Positions 4,871-6,319 of a stretch of 6,319 bases of DNA are shown here, in pieces; positions within the stretch are counted from its first letter, which is position 1; each line of letters starts with the position of its first letter. The DNA comes from CAYORM01 sp964406375 (GTDB lineage Bacteria; Pseudomonadota; Alphaproteobacteria; DSM-16000; Inquilinaceae), in assembly GCA_964406375.1 (NCBI GenBank), contig CAYORM010000117.1, forward strand, positions 1 through 6,319. The letters run 5' to 3'. Both the position numbers and the translations under genes were made by a program. Below the pieces are notes generated by a model that saw nothing but the letters and a program-made list of their open reading frames with translations, was not told the origin of the DNA and searched no databases.

Positions 4871-6319
4871 ATGGCTCAGACCTTCACCGGCCGTAAGCGC
4901 GTGCGCAAGAGTTTCGGGCGGATTCCCGAGGTCGCCCAGATGCCGAACCTGATCGAGGTGCAGCGCAGCTCCTACGATCAGTTTCTGCAGATGAACGTGA
5001 AGCCGGAGGACCGCGGCCATTTCGGCCTGCAGGAGGTGTTCAAGTCCGTCTTCCCGATCAAGGATTTTTCCGATCGGGCCGAGCTCGATTTCGTCCATTA
5101 CGAGCTCGAGGAGCCGAAATACGACGTCGAGGAGTGCCAGCAGCGGGGCATGACCTTTGCCGCGCCCCTCAAGGTGACGCTGCGCCTGACCGTCTTCGAT
5201 GTCGAGGAGGATACCGGGCTCCGCTCGATCCGCGACATCAAGGAACAGGACGTCTACATGGGCGACATGCCGCTCATGACGGCGAACGGCACCTTCATCA
5301 TCAACGGCACCGAGCGCGTCATCGTCAGCCAGATGCACCGCAGCCCGGGTGTGTTCTTCGACCACGACAAGGGCAAGACGCACTCTTCGGGCAAGTATCT
5401 GTTCGCGGCGCGCGTCATCCCCTATCGCGGCTCCTGGCTCGATTTCGAGTTCGACGCCAAAGATCACGTCTATGTGCGTATCGACCGGCGCCGCAAGCTG
5501 CCGGCGACGACGCTGCTGCTCGCCCTCGATTCGGCCGAGACCGAGGCGCTGCGTGTCGAGCGCGCCGCCGACGGCCGGGGGCTCTTGCCCTATGAGGCGC
5601 AGGGGATGAGTCGCGAGGAGGTGCTGTCCACCTTCTACGACCGGATCACCTATGCGCGCGCCGGCGAGGGCTGGAAGACCGCCTTCGATCCCGAGGCGCT
5701 GAAGGGCGTCAAGCTCATCACCCCGCTGGTCGATGCCGAGACCGGCCAGGTCGTGGCCGAGGCCGAGACCAAGATGACCCCGCGGACCCTGCGCAAGCTG
5801 GTCGAGCAGGGGCTGAAGGAAGTTCTGGTCTCGACCGAGGAGCTGATCGGCCGCTACCTCGCCGTCGACATCATCGACGAGACCACGGGCGAGGTCTTCT
5901 ACGAGGCCGGTGACGAGATCACCCAGGCGACGCTCGACCTGTTCGAGGAGAAGGGCATCGACACCGTGTCGGTGCTGGCGATCGACCACGTCAATGTCGG
6001 TCCCTACATGCGCAACACGCTGGCGATCGACCGCAATGCCAGCCGCGAGGACGCGCTGATCGACATCTACCGGGTGATGCGCCCCGGCGAGCCGCCGACC
6101 CTCGAGAGCGCCGAGGCGCTGTTCAACGGGCTGTTCTTCGACAGCGAGCGCTACGACCTGTCGGCCGTCGGCCGCGTCAAGATGAATGCGCGCCTGGGCT
6201 TCGAGACCGACGACCAGCTCCGGGTGCTGCGCAAGCAGGACATCCTGGCGATCCTGCGCATCCTCGTGGATCTGAAGGATGGCCGCGGCGAGATCGACGA
6301 CATTGACAATCTCGGCAAC
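4871..6319 (+). CDS. rpoB: RNA polymerase beta subunit, N-terminal part (3' end outside window)
   Basis: RpoB forms, with RpoC, the catalytic core of RNA polymerase and one side of the DNA cleft. The window holds residues 1-483 of a protein normally near 1400 residues in this group. Landmarks are RKSFGRIPEVAQMPNLIEVQ (12-31), GTFIINGTERVIVSQMHRSPGVFFDHDKGKTHSSGK (141-175), IPYRGSWLDFEFDAKD (183-198), RIDRRRKLPAT (203-213), MRPGEPPT (403-410) and RYDLSAVGRVK (427-437). Val161 matches the N-terminal rifampicin-site valine of E. coli (Val146), and wild-type residues are present there. The main rifampicin region lies just beyond the window. The segment before that end is about 30 residues longer than in E. 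coli, with extra sequence near 220-250. ATG 4871 has GAGGA (4860-4864) six bases ahead. rpoC is expected downstream. Confidence 0.98.
   Translation, partial: MAQTFTGRKRVRKSFGRIPEVAQMPNLIEVQRSSYDQFLQMNVKPEDRGHFGLQEVFKSVFPIKDFSDRAELDFVHYELEEPKYDVEECQQRGMTFAAPLKVTLRLTVFDVEEDTGLRSIRDIKEQDVYMGDMPLMTANGTFIINGTERVIVSQMHRSPGVFFDHDKGKTHSSGKYLFAARVIPYRGSWLDFEFDAKDHVYVRIDRRRKLPATTLLLALDSAETEALRVERAADGRGLLPYEAQGMSREEVLSTFYDRITYARAGEGWKTAFDPEALKGVKLITPLVDAETGQVVAEAETKMTPRTLRKLVEQGLKEVLVSTEELIGRYLAVDIIDETTGEVFYEAGDEITQATLDLFEEKGIDTVSVLAIDHVNVGPYMRNTLAIDRNASREDALIDIYRVMRPGEPPTLESAEALFNGLFFDSERYDLSAVGRVKMNARLGFETDDQLRVLRKQDILAILRILVDLKDGRGEIDDIDNLGN

Noticed and set aside
3279..4871. Long open frame on the reverse strand (530 residues)
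   Set aside because: It lies opposite rplA, rplJ, rplL and the spacers and is Arg/Asp/Leu-rich low-complexity sequence, as expected of a shadow frame in GC-rich coding DNA.
4280..5989. Long open frame on the reverse strand (569 residues)
   Set aside because: It mirrors rplL and rpoB, both certain genes on the forward strand, and shows no recognisable domain.

Overview
The window is GC-rich and carries a standard bacterial translation/transcription gene order: tuf (3' end), an accessory gene, tRNA-Trp(CCA), secE, nusG, rplK, rplA, rplJ, rplL and rpoB (5' part). All genes read left to right. A 65-residue SecE with a single membrane helix, a tRNA-Trp gene directly ahead of secE, an alphaproteobacterial-type RpoB N-terminus longer than that of E. 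coli, and an L10 starting at GTG all suggest an alphaproteobacterium, possibly Rhodospirillales-like. The lineage is an inference from sequence character, not a search result.

Layout. Positions 1-273 are the C-terminal 90 residues of EF-Tu. A strong palindromic hairpin at 330-355 probably ends that transcript. From GTG 386 a frame encodes a membrane-anchored DUF2459/TIGR02117-family protein. Its conserved domain ends near 1090, but the frame stays open through a likely promoter and the whole tRNA gene to 1420, so the true C-terminus is doubtful. A sigma70-like promoter (1175-1203) and two hairpins precede tRNA-Trp (1289-1364), which is followed closely by secE and nusG. A structured 141-base spacer leads to rplK-rplA. 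A 337-base spacer then holds a ribosomal protein L10 leader, closed by a 7-bp stem 3537-3543/3669-3675, ahead of rplJ-rplL. A 131-base spacer with an 11-bp hairpin and a T-run separates rplL from rpoB, which runs off the window end at residue 483.

How the genes work together. EF-Tu delivers aminoacyl-tRNA. L11, L1, L10 and L7/L12 build the GTPase-associated centre and the L1 stalk of the large ribosomal subunit. SecE is part of the protein export channel, NusG tunes elongation, and RpoB is the catalytic beta subunit of RNA polymerase. The spacers are where regulation shows: the L10 leader ahead of rplJ-rplL and a likely attenuator ahead of rpoB.

I do not see a new defence, mobile or biosynthetic system here. 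The points most worth a second look are the displaced, possibly frameshifted DUF2459 gene between tuf and tRNA-Trp, and a 9-base repeat that could let one leader segment pair either locally or with the rplJ ribosome binding site.
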